Shown here: piece by piece, positions 32,807 through 44,205 of the stretch
How the letters are laid out: every line of letters starts with the position of its first letter
How positions within the stretch are numbered: position 1 is the stretch's first letter
DNA from: Isochrysis galbana
Taxonomy: Eukaryota; Haptophyta; Isochrysidales; Isochrysidaceae
NCBI GenBank assembly: GCA_018136815.1
Contig: CM030931.1
Location: 8,606,557 to 8,670,556, forward strand
Reading direction: 5' to 3'
DNA length: 64,000 nucleotides
Program-made: the position numbers and the translations under genes
Notes under the pieces: generated by a model
Told to the model about the DNA's origin: nothing
The model's database searches: none
Seen by the model: the letters and a program-made list of their open reading frames with translations, nothing else

Positions 32807-34411
32807 TCAAAGCGGAATGTTGTCGTGCTTCTTCCATGGACGCTGGGACTGCTTGCCCTTTAGGAGCTCCAAATCCTCGCAAATACGGGTACGGGTCTCC
32901 CTAGGCAGGATGACTGCATCTACAAAGCCCCGCTGTGCTGCCACCAGCGGGTTGGCGAACTTATGCTCATACTCGAGTGTCTCTTCCGCGACACGTTTGC
33001 CCCGAAAAATGATCTCGACAGCACCCTTGGCACCCATGACCGCCACTTCGGCAGATGGCCAAGCATAGTTGAGGTCGCCGCGCAAATGCTTGGACGACAT
33101 CACATCGTACGCACCGCCATATGCCTTCCGTGTGATGACCGTAATCTTGGGGACGCTCGCCTCGGCGTAGGCGAACAGGAGCTTGGCCCCATTTCTGATG
33201 ATACCGTCGTGTTCTTGTGCACGGCCCGGAAGGAAGCCAGGCACATCCACAAAGGTGACGATGGGGATGTTGAAGCAGTCGCAAAACCTCACGAAGCGCG
33301 CGGCCTTGATGGACGCATCGATGTCAAGGCATCCGGCTAGCTCCTGGGGTTGATTCGCAACGACCCCCACAGTAGCCCCCTCCATTCGACCAAAACCAGT
33401 GATGATGTTCTTCGCAAAATTGGGTGAGATCTCGAACAGATCACCTTCGTCCAACACACGCCGAACAAGCCCACCCATGTCATACGGGACATTTGGATCC
33501 TCTGGCACAGCACGATCGAGAGCAGGGTCCTGCCGCGAACGGATGTCTTCGGTCTGCCGAACCGGAGGACTCTCGCGGTTCGAGCTGGGTAAGAAGCCGA
33601 CGAGCGCACGCAGGCTCGCCATGGCCTCGAGGTCGTTGGAGGCCGAGAGGTGGGCGACGCCGGTAGTACGCGTGTGTGTGCGGGAGCCGCCCAGCTCCTC
33701 AGCGGTGATCACCTCGTTGGTAACGGTCTTGACAACCTCCGGCCCCGTCACAAACATGTACGAAGTGTGGTCAACCATCATGGTGAAGTCGGTCATCGCG
33801 GGAGAATATACGGCACCGCCTGCGCACGGTCCCATGATGACGGACAGCTGGGGGATCACTCCCGATGCATCCACGTTGCGCTGGAAGACCTCGGCGTAGC
33901 CAGCAAGAGAGGCGATGCCCTCTTGGATGCGTGCACCACCTGAGTCGTTGAGACCGATCACCGGTGCGCCGACGAGCATTGCCTGGTCCATGATCTTGCA
34001 TATTTTCTCGGCATGCGTCTCGGAGAGCGAGCCGCCGAAAACGGTGAAATCTTGCGAGAAGACGAAAACCCTCCGCCCGTCGACCATCCCGTGCCCGGTG
34101 ACGACACCGTCTCCGGGTGGCGTCTGTTCCTGTGCGTGGAAGTCGTGGGATCGGTGGGTCTTGAGCGCGTCGTACTCACGGAAGGAGCCCGGGTCGAGGA
34201 AGAGCTCGAGGCGCTCCCTCGCCGTGAGCTTGCCCTTGTTGTGCTGCGAGGCGATCCGGTGCTCTCCTCCACCGAGCAGTGAGGAGCGGGTCTGTTCATC
34301 GAGGCGCTGGCGGACAGAGGCGGCCTTGGCGAGATGGGGCGGCGCGACGAGCTTGGGCGCGCTTGAGAGCCGTCGCGCCCCTCCCAAGCGGCGTAAGAGG
34401 GCCCGCTGCAT
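32807..34411 (-). CDS. PCCB: Propionyl-CoA carboxylase beta subunit
   Basis: Carboxyltransferase subunit of mitochondrial propionyl-CoA carboxylase, which makes methylmalonyl-CoA from propionyl-CoA with a biotin-bearing alpha subunit. Intronless, 534 residues from ATG 34411 ([19 protein letters not shown]), an arginine-rich mitochondrial presequence; the family norm is about 540. Both crotonase-fold halves are present. The N-terminal half has [34 protein letters not shown] and [16 protein letters not shown]. The C-terminal half has [35 protein letters not shown] and [16 protein letters not shown]. The frame stays open another 215 codons upstream, but that part is Pro/Ser low complexity in a purine-rich promoter tract and I exclude it. 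The alpha subunit is not in the window. Confidence 0.96.
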   Translation of the reverse strand: MQRALLRRLGGARRLSSAPKLVAPPHLAKAASVRQRLDEQTRSSLLGGGEHRIASQHNKGKLTARERLELFLDPGSFREYDALKTHRSHDFHAQEQTPPGDGVVTGHGMVDGRRVFVFSQDFTVFGGSLSETHAEKICKIMDQAMLVGAPVIGLNDSGGARIQEGIASLAGYAEVFQRNVDASGVIPQLSVIMGPCAGGAVYSPAMTDFTMMVDHTSYMFVTGPEVVKTVTNEVITAEELGGSRTHTRTTGVAHLSASNDLEAMASLRALVGFLPSSNRESPPVRQTEDIRSRQDPALDRAVPEDPNVPYDMGGLVRRVLDEGDLFEISPNFAKNIITGFGRMEGATVGVVANQPQELAGCLDIDASIKAARFVRFCDCFNIPIVTFVDVPGFLPGRAQEHDGIIRNGAKLLFAYAEASVPKITVITRKAYGGAYDVMSSKHLRGDLNYAWPSAEVAVMGAKGAVEIIFRGKRVAEETLEYEHKFANPLVAAQRGFVDAVILPRETRTRICEDLELLKGKQSQRPWKKHDNIPL

Positions 34412-34429
34412 CCGCTCTCGAGGGGGAGG

Positions 34430-34990
34430 GGGATGCGGAGGCGGAGGGCAGAGAGGTGCACACGGGGGCCGAGGGGGAAAGAGCAGAGCGCAGCGGAATG
34501 GGGGGGGGCAGTAGAATGAGAGAGAGAGAGAGAGAGAGAATTCGATTAAGAGATATCTGGCAGACATGGTGTTGAAAGGGAAAGAGAGGGACGGGGGGAG
34601 ACCAATCACACGATACAGTTGTTTTCGTGCTGGGCGAACAGAGGGAAAAAAGAGGGGGGGGGGGGGGGGGGGGAGAGGGGGGGAGCACGCACGCGGAGAG
34701 CGCTGGCGAGCGGAGTGGAGAGAGGAGAGAAGAGAGGACAAAAGGATAGAAGAGAGGGAGAGAGACCAGAGAGAGGCGAGACGAGGGGGAGGGGAGGACT
34801 TGGAGGAAGCAGAAAGGAAGCAGAGAGTAAGAGAGAAGAGGAGAGAGGAGGGGGGAGGGACGGCTGGCTGCGATGCGGCCGGAGGAGGGGGGGGGCCGCG
34901 CGCGGGGGCGGGGAGGGGGGGGGGGGGGGGGGGGGCAGGGCGAGGGGGCGGAAAGGGGGAAAGGGGCGCGGGGGAGGGGGGAAGCGTCTC
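34430..34990 (+). promoter_or_regulatory. Long homopurine tract upstream of PCCB
   Basis: Nearly 500 bases are A/G on the + strand (pyrimidine on the PCCB coding strand). The tract includes a (GA)n run at 34519-34538 and two G-runs of about 20 at 34653-34672 and about 34915-34935. It begins within 20 bp of the PCCB start codon. A promoter or 5'-UTR role is inferred from position. Confidence 0.4.
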
Positions 34991-35469
34991 TTCCGCAATG
35001 GCTGGTGGCGCTACTAAGGTGTCATCAAGCCTCCGAATCATCTCATCAGCACGCACTAATGGTTATAAAGCAGGTCCTTTGGGCGCCCCACGACGCGAGA
35101 ACTCCGCGCGCGGCGCAGCGGCGGCCCACCGCAGTCGCCGTCGGCCGTCGTCGCACATAGCCAACGTTCTTGCCAGGGCAACCGGCGTTCCGGCGTTGCA
35201 TGCATCGGTGGAGTGGAGCCGTCCCGCAATGATGAGCGGGCGCGAATAATCTTAGGCGGTCTCACATACATGGGGTCAAACAGGGTTTTTGTCGCATTCG
35301 CGATCGACTCTCTCACCTTGTGCCTTTTCGCGCTCGGTTGCGTTCCGGTTTTACTCGTTACTCGTTGATTTTGATTCTTTACTTGCAGCTCGCCTGTTGC
35401 TCCTTGCATGCGTGCGCCCCTTTCCCTTTGTGGCCGATCTGACCTTGTTCTCGCGCCACTTCGTAGCCT
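34991..35469. other. No gene seen
   Basis: 5' flank of PCCB. GGGGTCAAACAGGG at 35273 is a fragment of the family W start. No gene. Confidence 0.35.
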
Positions 35470-35662
35470 TGTCGCATTCGCGAGCCTCTGCAGGCTATTT
35501 CGCTATTTTCCGCTCTACCGTTATAACCGCGATGGTAAATCATCAATCTTCGTTCTTATGTCTATCTATACGTCTACGACGTTTCCACGCTTCTATCAAT
35601 CACTACACTTCATTCAATGTTGGTCTACCATTATATCCACGTGGCCAAGCAGCTTCAGCAAG
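35470..35662 (+). repeat. Family Z, copy 2
   Basis: It matches 12061-12250 with few changes (CGAGCCTCTGCAGGCTATTT, TCTATCTATACGTCTACGAC, CCACGTGGCCAAGCAGCTTC) but lacks the terminal ATGGAGATCAAG part of the other two copies. Confidence 0.85.
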
Positions 35663-36019
35663 AATCAAAGTCGTCGCGTCCCGCGCCGGATCCGTCAGAG
35701 GGGCCCCACAGTCGGGCCCTTTGCCCGCTCTGTCCACTCTCATCGCCGAAGCACTGTCGACCACACGCGTTGAGGCGACGACCCACGCCCCGACGGACCC
35801 ATCCGAGTCCGTCGCTGCGCCTTCCTCGTCACCGCCATCGCCCCCCGATGCTGTCGAGAGCGGGCATGAGCCCGCTCTCACTGAAATCGTTATTGAACCA
35901 GATTTTCCCGCCTCTCTCAGAGGTCGGAGAAGCTGCACCACCCCCACCCTCGGACTCCAAAGGTGCTTACGAGCCCTACCGAGTCCACCCCGATCGCGCC
36001 GCCGTCTATCCTACCGCCC

Positions 36020-36190
36020 CATAATAAAACAACTGAGCGTTAGTACCACTACTCTCACTAGCCCGGCACCAACACGACAGCCCACAGCGCACCTGCCCGT
36101 ACACCTTGGCGCGTGCTGTTGACACAGATACATATTCCTATGCACCCCTCCAAATCTCCCCCCTCGCAAGCCCCCGGCTCTCATTCTAAC
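36020..36190 (+). repeat. Family V, copy 2
   Basis: AACTGAGCGTTAGTACCACT to CCTCGCAAGCCCCCGGCTCT, matching 20440-20600. Confidence 0.8.
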
Positions 36191-36429
36191 TCCCCACAAG
36201 TTAAAATGAGGGAAAACCCATTGAGGCGGACCGGTCGACGCCGGCCGACTCTCCGGGAAAAAGCACCGGGGGGGGGGGGGAGGAACCTCTCGTCGTGAAG
36301 AGGAACGGCCCTTACAGCTCTCGCCGCGAGCGGTCCTCGAGGAATAAAAGACTGCGCCTCGAGATACCTGCCACAAGGGTTCTCGTAGGCGTCTTGAGCC
36401 TCTCCCTCCTCATCTCCCACCTGTCGCCA

Positions 36430-36960
36430 GCCGCCCCTCTCCGCCCGTTTGCTTATGCAAACGGGTCCCATTTCTTACCGCACTCCATCGGGGGGGGTGC
36501 AAAACCCCCCCTCTCCCTCTCTCCATTCTCCTCCTCCTGTGTCCCTGCGGCGCGTCGCCATGCGGCGCGCCACGGCCTGCTCTCAGAGGTCCTTTGGGGG
36601 CTCCCAGAGGGCCAGCCAGGGCAGCTCAGGGGGCAGTGGAGGCTGGGGCTCAGCCCCTGGCCCCCCCTGCCTCTCCCACGCTTGCCTCGCTGGCCATGGG
36701 AGCCGCCCAGAGGCATCTGTCTGCCTGGCGACCAGGGAAGGGGGGGGGGGGGTCAGCTCGAGGGCAGGCCCACGCAGGGCGTGGGAGTGCGAATCACGGC
36801 CCGCGCCCACTAGGGGTCTGGGCCAGTGTGGTGATTGCCCAGCCCCTGCCAAAGGGCAGGGGCTGTGGTTGATTGTACGGGCCCACCCCTGGGGGTGTCC
36901 GCGATGGAGAGAGGGGGGCGCGAGGCCCCCATTGACCCCCACTTATAAAAGTAGGTTGAA
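36430..36960 (+). repeat. Family H copy
   Basis: The full family order is visible: GAGGGCCAGCCAGGGCAGCT, CCTGCCTCTCCCACGCTTGC, a 13-G run, CCCGCGCCCACTAGGGGTCT and TGTCCGCGATGGAG. It ends in the GC hairpin GGGGGGCGCGAGGCCCCC and then the hairpin CCCACTT/ATAA/AAGTAGG at 36938-36955. The inverted partial copy at 47205-47370 repeats the last 180 bp. Confidence 0.75.
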
Positions 36961-37089
36961 TCCTACCGCCCCATACCCACGCTCAATGCTAGTCACTAGT
37001 CAGTAGTCGGTATTAATTAGCAAGCCTGCAGCCTTGCGCGCGCGCGGCGCCCACTGTAGCGCAGTAGCCGCCGCAGACACTGAGTGGGC

Positions 37090-37228
37090 GCTCAAAACTC
37101 GGTGATTAACTAGTTAACTAACTAAGGTTTGAGTTTCCAGAAACTCGATGATTAATGAAAGGGGGTTTTGAAATTGCCGATTAATAGTGATTAATATAGT
37201 TAACTGGTTTAACTGATTCCTAGCCTTG
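37090..37228 (+). mobile_element. Non-autonomous hAT end
   Basis: GATTAA/TTAACTAGTTAA-type subterminal motifs end in GATTCCTAGCCTTG. It is the third copy of the end seen at 2194 and 28576. Confidence 0.5.
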
Positions 37229-37634
37229 TCGCCATCCCTACAAATAGTTCTGATCTTTCACGTAAACATAAAAATAAATTTCTCGTGAGTAGCCCCCCCC
37301 CCGCGCGCGCTTCGCACAGTGGTGATGTGTGGAAGGGAAACATCGCTAGTGCTAGTGCATGCGCTCCACCTTCTCCTTTTGTACCCCATCATAAGTTACT
37401 TGTATGGACCGCTGGCGCTGCGTAGCGACGCTGTTGGGACTCGACTAAGCGCGATAACTCTCCTCGTGCAAATGGTCGCCAACCGTAAAGTGCTCAGGCT
37501 TGAGGAAGCCACGGCAACACGCGCTCAAGTGTTGGCTGGCAACGAGCGCTCAATGTGGGCCATATACCGTGTAGCTAGTCGAGGTCAAAAACGTGGGAAG
37601 CTCGCAAATCACAGGGCCTCGAGGCGCTGCCCTG
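37229..37634. other. No gene seen
   Basis: 3' flank of the next minus-strand gene; no repeats or frames recognised. Confidence 0.35.
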
Positions 37635-39605
37635 CTAGGAACTCGCCGCCTCGACGCTTTTGCTCATTGATGCTCGCTGGGCGGCCGAGAGCATTTGTTG
37701 GGTGCTCGCGGGCGCACCATCTATATTTCCCCCCAAATCATTGAGTCGTCGGCTGGCGGATACTCGACGAACAAGCGCAAATTCATGTGCAAGAGGTTGC
37801 TCCCCTTCAGCTGACGTTGGTGCCGACTCGGCCCCCTCTCCGACGTCCTGCTTGTCAATGAGGTGCCCTTTAGATTCGCTGTGGTCCCTAACAGTTGTGG
37901 CCCCGTTGGTTGCCCGCGTTGTCGCAGCATCTGTTTTATTGCCATTCGCCTCCACCGTGACCCTCGTTATCAACGGGGATGGTGATCCATCCAGCGGAAG
38001 TTTGGTCAAGCCGCCGTTGCTGTCGGCAGCCCCTGCCTTCATAGGCGCATGGGACGAGGATGCGATCTGCGGGACCGATGGCTGACTCGGCGATTGTGGC
38101 TGTGGCTTTGGCTTCGGAAAGCCCAACCCCAATATCCCACCCTTCATCGCCGCCCAAAGATGCTCTCCAGTCTTAGCTTGCAAGTGAGGTTGCTCCAGCA
38201 AAGCCGAGACGAGTTGCCGTGCATTACCTCGCACCTCTTCGTTTTCGAGGACTGACATACTGGATGAACGCAGCAACTCACTTGCTGCCTCTCGTGTGTC
38301 TTCACGTGCAAACCAAGCAGCAGCAAATACTCCAGCGGCAGCCAGGAACTCCTCCGATCGTAAGGCTGCGACGAGAGCGCCGATGAAGTGTTGGCGTGTG
38401 TCCTCGCGGTCCAACACCCACAAAGTCAGCTCAAGAGCTTCACGTAGCACCGCCGGGTCCTTGAGAGCTGTTACAAGGAGGGAGACCAGAGCTGCACGCG
38501 TAGCGGGGTGATCGGCAAGTGCACAGATGAAATCGACCGAGCGACGCTGTGTGCCAGGGTCCTCAAGAAGTGCCTGCACATATAGATGGAGATGTATTGG
38601 GGGCAGCATTAGAGTTACGATCCTGATACCGGGACTGCCCATGATCTAGGCCGTGCTCGCAAACCGCTTGTGGCTGCTGGGAAGGGCATAATGTGCGGCC
38701 ATGCACAACTCCTTGCCGCCATTCTGCTTCAGATTGTACGCACTTGCAGTGTTTGAAGGGTCAGCGCCGTGGCCTGCATTTGCATCTTCTCGTCACCTTG
38801 GGGGGCGAGGGGGTGAGGTGGGAGGCTGGGAGTGGCTCGATCGGCGCTCCTGCTACACTTCATGAGGAGTTCACAAGCTGTATGCCCAAATTACATGAAC
38901 TGCACATCCTGTGAGGAGTTTGCGACTAAAAGGCCACGCGCCTCAAAGACTGCAGCGCTCAGCGATAGAAGAGCAATGCGCAGCAGCCGTGCTCTCACCG
39001 AGTGCTCCCGAGGCTGCATGGGAAAGCTCGTCCTTAACCACCTCCCGAGCGCGGTGCCGGTTGAAGAAGACCACACTTCCCACAACAAGTAGCAAACTGC
39101 CAACAGCCGCCGCCAGACGCCGCGAACGCGCGTCTAGTATCTGCTTGAAGAGGCGCTGCAGCTCCTCGCGTTGATGGTGCGAACGCGCATTGATTACATC
39201 CCCTAAGACGTGCAGGCGCTCCTGCAATCTCTGTGTCGTGGACGTCTCCATGTCCACAACCCTTCCCGCTCGCTCGGCGAATGCCCAGCTCCCTTGATCC
39301 CCCATGCTGCCGCCGGCGCCATCTGATCGCGGCGCACTGCTTCGCGCGCTGGCGCTACCATCGTCCCCAACCCTCTTGTGTCGGCCACCGGCCGCGCCAG
39401 CCTTGGCCCCATTGCCAGCATCGGCTCTGCTGCTACCGCTGCCGCCGTTGCGTGAGGGGCCTGAGCCAGGCTTGGCGTGGCCTCCGTCGGAGAAGAGGCG
39501 AGTAGGCCGATGAATGAGTGCGAGCTCCGGCTCACCCGTACGCGCAAGCGCAGGCACCGCGGCGCGAGGCCTGACCAGCTGGCGCGCGACGAGCACGGCC
39601 CGCAT
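37635..39605 (-). CDS. Probable mitochondrial membrane protein with helical repeats (exon model partial)
   Basis: I do not recognise the family. Exon 1 (39605-38999) starts MRAVLVARQLVRPRAAVPAL, an arginine-rich mitochondrial-type presequence. A Gly/Ser linker, a coiled coil (STTQRLQERLHVLGDVI) and one membrane segment (LAAAVGSLLLVVGSVVFF) follow, and it ends at a good donor (CTCG/GTGAGA). The last exon (from about 38573 to 37635) encodes alpha-helical ARM/HEAT-like text: ALLEDPGTQRRSVDFICALA, REALELTLWVLDREDTRQHF, SALLEQPHLQAKTGEHLW. A low-complexity tail follows. The part between (38998-38574) holds one or more small exons I could not fix; a direct read from an acceptor at 38773 instead ends at TAG near 38651. 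Two separate genes are therefore possible. Confidence 0.5.
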
Positions 39606-40837
39606 CGGCGCCGACGCGATCCGCCGCCGGAGGCGAGGAGGGGGACGAGGGAGGTGGGGCGGGGGGCCGAGGGGGAGGGGAGGGGACCGGCGGGCCTACG
39701 AATGCGGTAGACACCAAAAATTCTCCTTCACTCAAAATTATTAAGGTGGTAGGCGCTACTATCGGAAGGGCTTCTACGGGCGGCGGCGGAGGCACGGGCC
39801 CGCTCCTCTGGGGCCATGGCTCCAGATCCCTGAGCAGAAGGGCCGCTGGGCCGCGGATGTGGAGAGCCATCCACCTGGGCCATGATCGGGTCCGGATGGC
39901 TGGCTCCGCCCATTGTCGCGATCGCCGAGGGTGGGCCTCCTCCCCCACCCCTCTCCTCGCCGCCAGCGTGGCAGCGAGGAGCGAGCGCAAGGGGGGTTTG
40001 GCAGGTCTGTGTGCGGCTGTGTAGGCACACAGACGGGGCAGACCAATCATACTCATGTAAGGTGCGACTGGAGTGCGGCTGGGCACCCACTCGTGGCCGC
40101 AGGCGCCGCGCTCAGGTGGCTCTCCGGCGAGACGCTCAGCGCTTGCGGTGAGGGGACACCAGAACGCGCTGCATTTCTGGACGGGGCGAGTCGGATGCGA
40201 CATGAGCTGCCGCAGCCGTCTTTGCATACGATATTGTGGCATCAATATACAGGCGTAGATTCCACGCGGCAGTGTGAGGCAGGCCGCAAAGGTCAATCGT
40301 ATACGGGACCTCCTGACGTCCCAAAACTGAGCTAAGGAGTGGTCGTACGGACAGGGTCGGCATTCGAGCTGGCGAGCACGTACCGCCCCCCCTGATGGTT
40401 CATCTTCTCGAGCATCAGCGGGGCTGCAACGCCCATACTTTTGAGTGAATTATCCAGGGCGCTGTAGGGCTTCCGCCAGCATTGATCGTTGGGCTATTGT
40501 GCTAGTATAACTGGTATTACTTGCTAGTGTGTTGAGGTGCCAAAAACAGGCCCAATAATTCACTTGAAAATCAGTTTTGGGGAATTTTGTACCTCTTCAG
40601 GACGAATGCCAAAGATCTCTGCCCAACTCCATTCCACTGGCGAGCACCAACGGCTCGCTTTCGGGCACTCCTTAGGCGCAGACCAGAGCTCGTGGGACGG
40701 ATCTGGCTGCCCGCACCAAACGCTCGCTGTGCTCATGTTCTATGTAAATGTTGCTCATGGCATTTTGAATACCACAAGCAGATGCCAGCAGCAATGTAAT
40801 TGCAAGTGTGCAGAGTATTAGCAACCTCACCTACCAC
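39606..40837. other. No gene seen
   Basis: GC-rich intergenic DNA. The longest frame (minus strand, 39532-40296) is Arg/Pro/Ala-rich, overlaps the previous gene's exon and has no domain, so I treat it as accidental. Confidence 0.4.
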
Positions 40838-41152
40838 CTACGCATCGAACAACAAATGCCACCCCCGCGGTAGCCCCGGACGGGCATAAGAATACTCATT
40901 GGGGTGAAGGTAATGGGCGACAAGTGTATCGTCCACCGCATAATACACCATGTAATTTGCCTGCTGGTCTATGTCCTCATCGACCTCGTCTTCGTCGTCG
41001 ACATGCTCCATCACCTCCCCCAGGCACCACCCGGCCCCGTCGAAATTGTACATGATGGCACGGCCTGTTAGATCCTCGTCGATTGTGGGCGCCGTTCGCT
41101 GCACGACCGCTGCACCGGCACCCAGCAGAATCTGTGGAGAGGCGGTTGCCAT
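40838..41152 (-). CDS. Small Tudor-like protein, possibly transposon-associated
   Basis: 104 residues from MATASPQILLG. The core GRAIMYNFDGAGWCLGEVME and NYMVYYAVDDTLVAHYLHPN has the G-W-x-G-x-V...Y-x-V-x-Y...D pattern of Tudor/chromo-barrel-like beta folds, with a Glu/Asp-rich loop between. It ends GWHLLFDA. Similar short proteins are, as I recall, dispersed in some protist genomes, and family H DNA begins about 100 bp away. Function unknown. Confidence 0.45.
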   Translation of the reverse strand: MATASPQILLGAGAAVVQRTAPTIDEDLTGRAIMYNFDGAGWCLGEVMEHVDDEDEVDEDIDQQANYMVYYAVDDTLVAHYLHPNEYSYARPGLPRGWHLLFDA

Positions 41153-41254
41153 GGCGGCATGCTGCAGAGAAGACCCTGCTGCGGCTATGCAAACTCTTTC
41201 TTCCTCCGCTTTGTTCTGCACATTCTTGCACTGTGAGCTCTCAGGATGGCACAA

Positions 41255-42010
41255 TAAATAATAAACCTTTTAATAGTCTCACCGCACACGCGGCCGTGGA
41301 CCCTCTACTTTCTACTCACGTAGGAAACTTTCTACACCCCCACTTCCCCGGCCCTTCTCCCCCCGCCATAAGGCGACTCCCCCCGTGCACTACTAGGGGG
41401 ATAGGGGTGAAGGGCTTAGATATGGTCCGGTGGCCCGCGCCCCCCCCCGGTGATCATTCCCCCCCTTCCTCCTGTGTCTCCGAGTGGGCGGCGGTCTCAG
41501 CCCCGACTTATCCTGTAAACAGGTGCGGGACTTACCTATTTTTCGGTGAGCGGAGCTCTCGCTCCGCCCACCCCCTTCTCCGCGCTCTCTCTCCCCTCTC
41601 CTGCGGCACGCGCGATGGCGCGCCTGCGGCAGGCCTGCAGCTGCCCCTGGCGACCCCTGGAGGCTTCTGGAGGCCAGCTCTGGGGGCAGAGGAGGCTGGG
41701 ACTGGGCCCTGGCCTCCCCTGCCTCTCCCTCGCTGGCGCTCCTGAGCCTCAGGGGCCCCCACTCTGCACCTGTCTGCCTGTCGACCAGGGGGGGGGGGGG
41801 TTGGAGCAATGGGCTGGTCACGAGGGGCCAGGATGGGCGAATGGGGCGAGCCTGTGGGGAAGGGAGTGGGTCAGTAGGGCAGTGGCCTCCTGGCAAGCCA
41901 TCAGGCGTGCCAGGAGGATGGGTGGTTCCTCCCCCATGGCAGGGGAGGAGTGGAGAGAGGGGGGGGCTCGTGCCCCCCCATGGGTCAACCAAGTATAAAC
42001 TTAGTTGTCT
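41255..42010 (+). repeat. Family H copy, longest
   Basis: It starts AAACCTTTTAATAGTCTCAC and continues with GTAAACAGGTGCGGGACTTA, CTGCCCCTGGCGACCCCTGG and CCCTGCCTCTCCCTCGCTGG. It ends with a 12-G run and GGCAAGCCATCAGGCGTGCC, the GC hairpin GGGGGGCTCGTGCCCCCC, then hairpin AACCAAG/TATAAA/CTTAGTT at 41988-42005. Confidence 0.75.
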
Positions 42011-42271
42011 CAGGATGGCACAAAGCGGTGCACTGCTGCTTGGCCTGCTTGCATGGGCAACCGCGCAGGCAAGTGGCGCTGCACATGCACGCGCCAGCTT
42101 GACCCTTGTCGCTGTTGTTACGAGCCCGCCCGCCCGCATCGCCTTTGTACGTGTACTTGGAGTGGCTCTTTTGCGCCCCTCTTCTCTCCGTCTGCTCCTT
42201 CCGCTGCTTCTTGCGGTACTTTTTGTATTCGGTGGTCCGTCGATGCGCCTGCATCGCTTAGCGTGTCATTT
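42011..42271. other. Open frame of no clear meaning
   Basis: ATGGCACAAAGCGGTGCACT directly after the hairpin opens a frame reading a hydrophobic Ala/Leu-rich start and running on to 42827 through family W. As repeat DNA is included, I do not call a gene. Confidence 0.3.
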
Positions 42272-42480
42272 CCCCCCCTCCGTCACGCGCGCTCGCGCTC
42301 TACCCGTAAAGAATTGGCGCTCGCGCCCACAGGCCCACAGGGGGATCTGTTCCTTTATATCTAAGCTACATTCGGCATTTGATTCCCGCCCGATGCAGCG
42401 CCGTGTCGGGCTGCCGACAGTCCGACCACCCCCTGACCCTCTGGCATCATTGCCCACGCAGCCCACCCAGCACATCACAG
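42272..42480 (+). repeat. Family W 3' part
   Basis: GAATTGGCGCTCGCGCCC, TCCTTTATATCTAAGCTACA and CGATGCAGCGCCGTGTCGGG match 59460-59660. The shared frame reads MQRRVGLPTVRPPPDPLAS. Confidence 0.8.
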
Positions 42481-43084
42481 CGCGCGCACGCGGCTACCCT
42501 GGCTACCAGAGGCCCCACCCCGACCATCCCGACCCGCCCCCCGCCCCTCGCAGGATTCGCCCTCTCTCGAACTCGGCATCGAGAACTAGGATCAGCTCAC
42601 CGGTCACCGGCGCGGCCGTCCACTCGTGGCTGACGAGCCTCCGTGTTGAGGCTGCCTACGCGGCCATCCTCCCTCTGACAGTGCCAGATCTGGCGCTGAT
42701 CGATCTATATCTCTTTGATCTCGGATTCACTGATGCTCTAATGCGTGCCAATTACACCAAGACCACACGCACAAGCAAGAGCACCTCACAGATCACAGCT
42801 AGCGCACTTCAGCCCACGATCCGCTGATTGTATCGACGCTCATCAATGACACTTGCAGATGGTCGGCGAGCACATTAGTGTCGAGTCGAGCGCTACCGGA
42901 GGGCTCTGGGCCACTCCGTCGCGAGCGGCGCCGGCGGTTAGCGCGGCGCTTTGGCCCTCCTCCCCGCCGGGAGTCGGGTGAATGAAATTCTGGATGGGGT
43001 CGGGCATCTCCATTTGGGTGTCTTGACTGGGAATGAACGGCGAACGAAGGGCTGTGGGGCGGTGAGGTGCTCCTAGCGGCCCTA

Positions 43085-44140
43085 GTGTGTTGGGTTTTAA
43101 GAGAGTGTTAGACCTACAAAGAACTCTTCCCTCAGGGAGGGAGCCTAGGCTGCTTGAGTGCAGCGACGCAGCGAACAACGACGGACAACGAAGCTGAGAA
43201 CAACAGGATACACCGCCTCACGAACACACCGGAATCATTCACCCAAACCAAGCAAATTATCAAGCAACCGCGACCCCAAATCACCGATAACCCAAACACG
43301 TCGCGAGAGACGGAGAGAGAGAGCGAGAGAGAGAGAGAGACTCCGCAGCGACGGCCGGAGCGTGTCTCCCTTGTAACTTCCCACGTAGCGGAGAGTCCGA
43401 AGGGGAGCGTCATGTCGCGCGACCACGGCGATCACTTCGGATACAGATCGCAACGAGATATCTTCACGACAGAGGAAATCTTGCCGTTGAGCGTGAACCT
43501 TCTAGACGCTTCTAACGAACAACCCTGTCACTTCCCAAACCCTTCGCTGGATATGTGATCCAATATGGAGGAGCATCTGTCTCATATCAATCGAAGAAGC
43601 TGAAGTTAGTCGCCCAATCATCTGCGGAAGATGAAACGGCTATATATGCCTTAGGCGCTCGCAACCTACAATTCACTCTTCATCTCTTCGATTTCCTGGA
43701 CAATCCTCAACAGCTTCCAATCCGTATATTCACTGACAATTCCGCCACCCGACACTCGATTAAGAACCCTGGTGTCACTGCTCGGACCCGTCACTATGAA
43801 CGATGGCTGCTATATGCTCGGGAACAATTCCTCAATCGTATCTCCGTTCCTCACTGGATATCCACATCACAGATGACAGCTGATATATTCACTAAGTGCT
43901 TGGACAAGACCATATTCCTCCGTCACCGATCGTCACTACTCAATGAACTTGTTTGTCCTAATCAGCGTTAGCACGCTGTGGGGGAGTGTGTGGACTCAAG
44001 TGAGTTCTTTAGTATATGTGTAGGTTCTACTCCCATAGTGGCAACGTGGGGTGTTGTCGGGACACGTGTTCTCGCCGTTGCGCTAGCGCTATGTTCATGC
44101 CTATGATCTACACAATGTTGCTGACTATCGCTGGGCCCCA
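43085..44140 (+). mobile_element. Internally deleted Copia retrotransposon
   Basis: The leader (43160-43410, matching 31620-31330 inverted) is followed by the Gag start MSRDHGDHFGYRSQRDIFTT at 43411. At about 43545 the text jumps to the polyprotein C-terminus in RNase H: YGGASVSYQSKKLKLVAQSS, IFTDNSATRHSIKNPGVTAR, RISVPHWISTSQMTADIFTK. The stop is at 43971. A polypurine tract GTGGGGGAG (43979) precedes a probable 3' LTR starting TGTGTGGACTCAAG. Protease, integrase and reverse transcriptase are missing. The RNase H reading frame is intact. The LTR's far end is not resolved because the next gene begins at 44206. Confidence 0.82.
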
Positions 44141-44205
44141 TAAGGGTGGGGCCAAACAGAGCGGGAGGCGGGGGGGGGGGAGCCGACGGGGAAGAGTTTG
44201 GCGCC

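Noticed and set aside
34412..35056. 215-residue N-terminal extension of PCCB
   Set aside because: Low-complexity Pro/Ser/Leu text produced by the pyrimidine-rich tract. The first mitochondrial-type start is at 34411.
38744..38849. Two small exons joining the parts of the 37635-39605 gene
   Set aside because: They keep frame, but the intron between them would be only 23 nt, too short for the introns seen here.
39532..40296. 254-residue minus-strand frame
   Set aside because: No domain, biased composition, and overlap with the first exon of the probable mitochondrial protein.
42011..42827. Long plus-strand frame after the family H hairpin
   Set aside because: It runs through repeat family W and reads as low-complexity text; the matching DNA at 59460 is in a different context.
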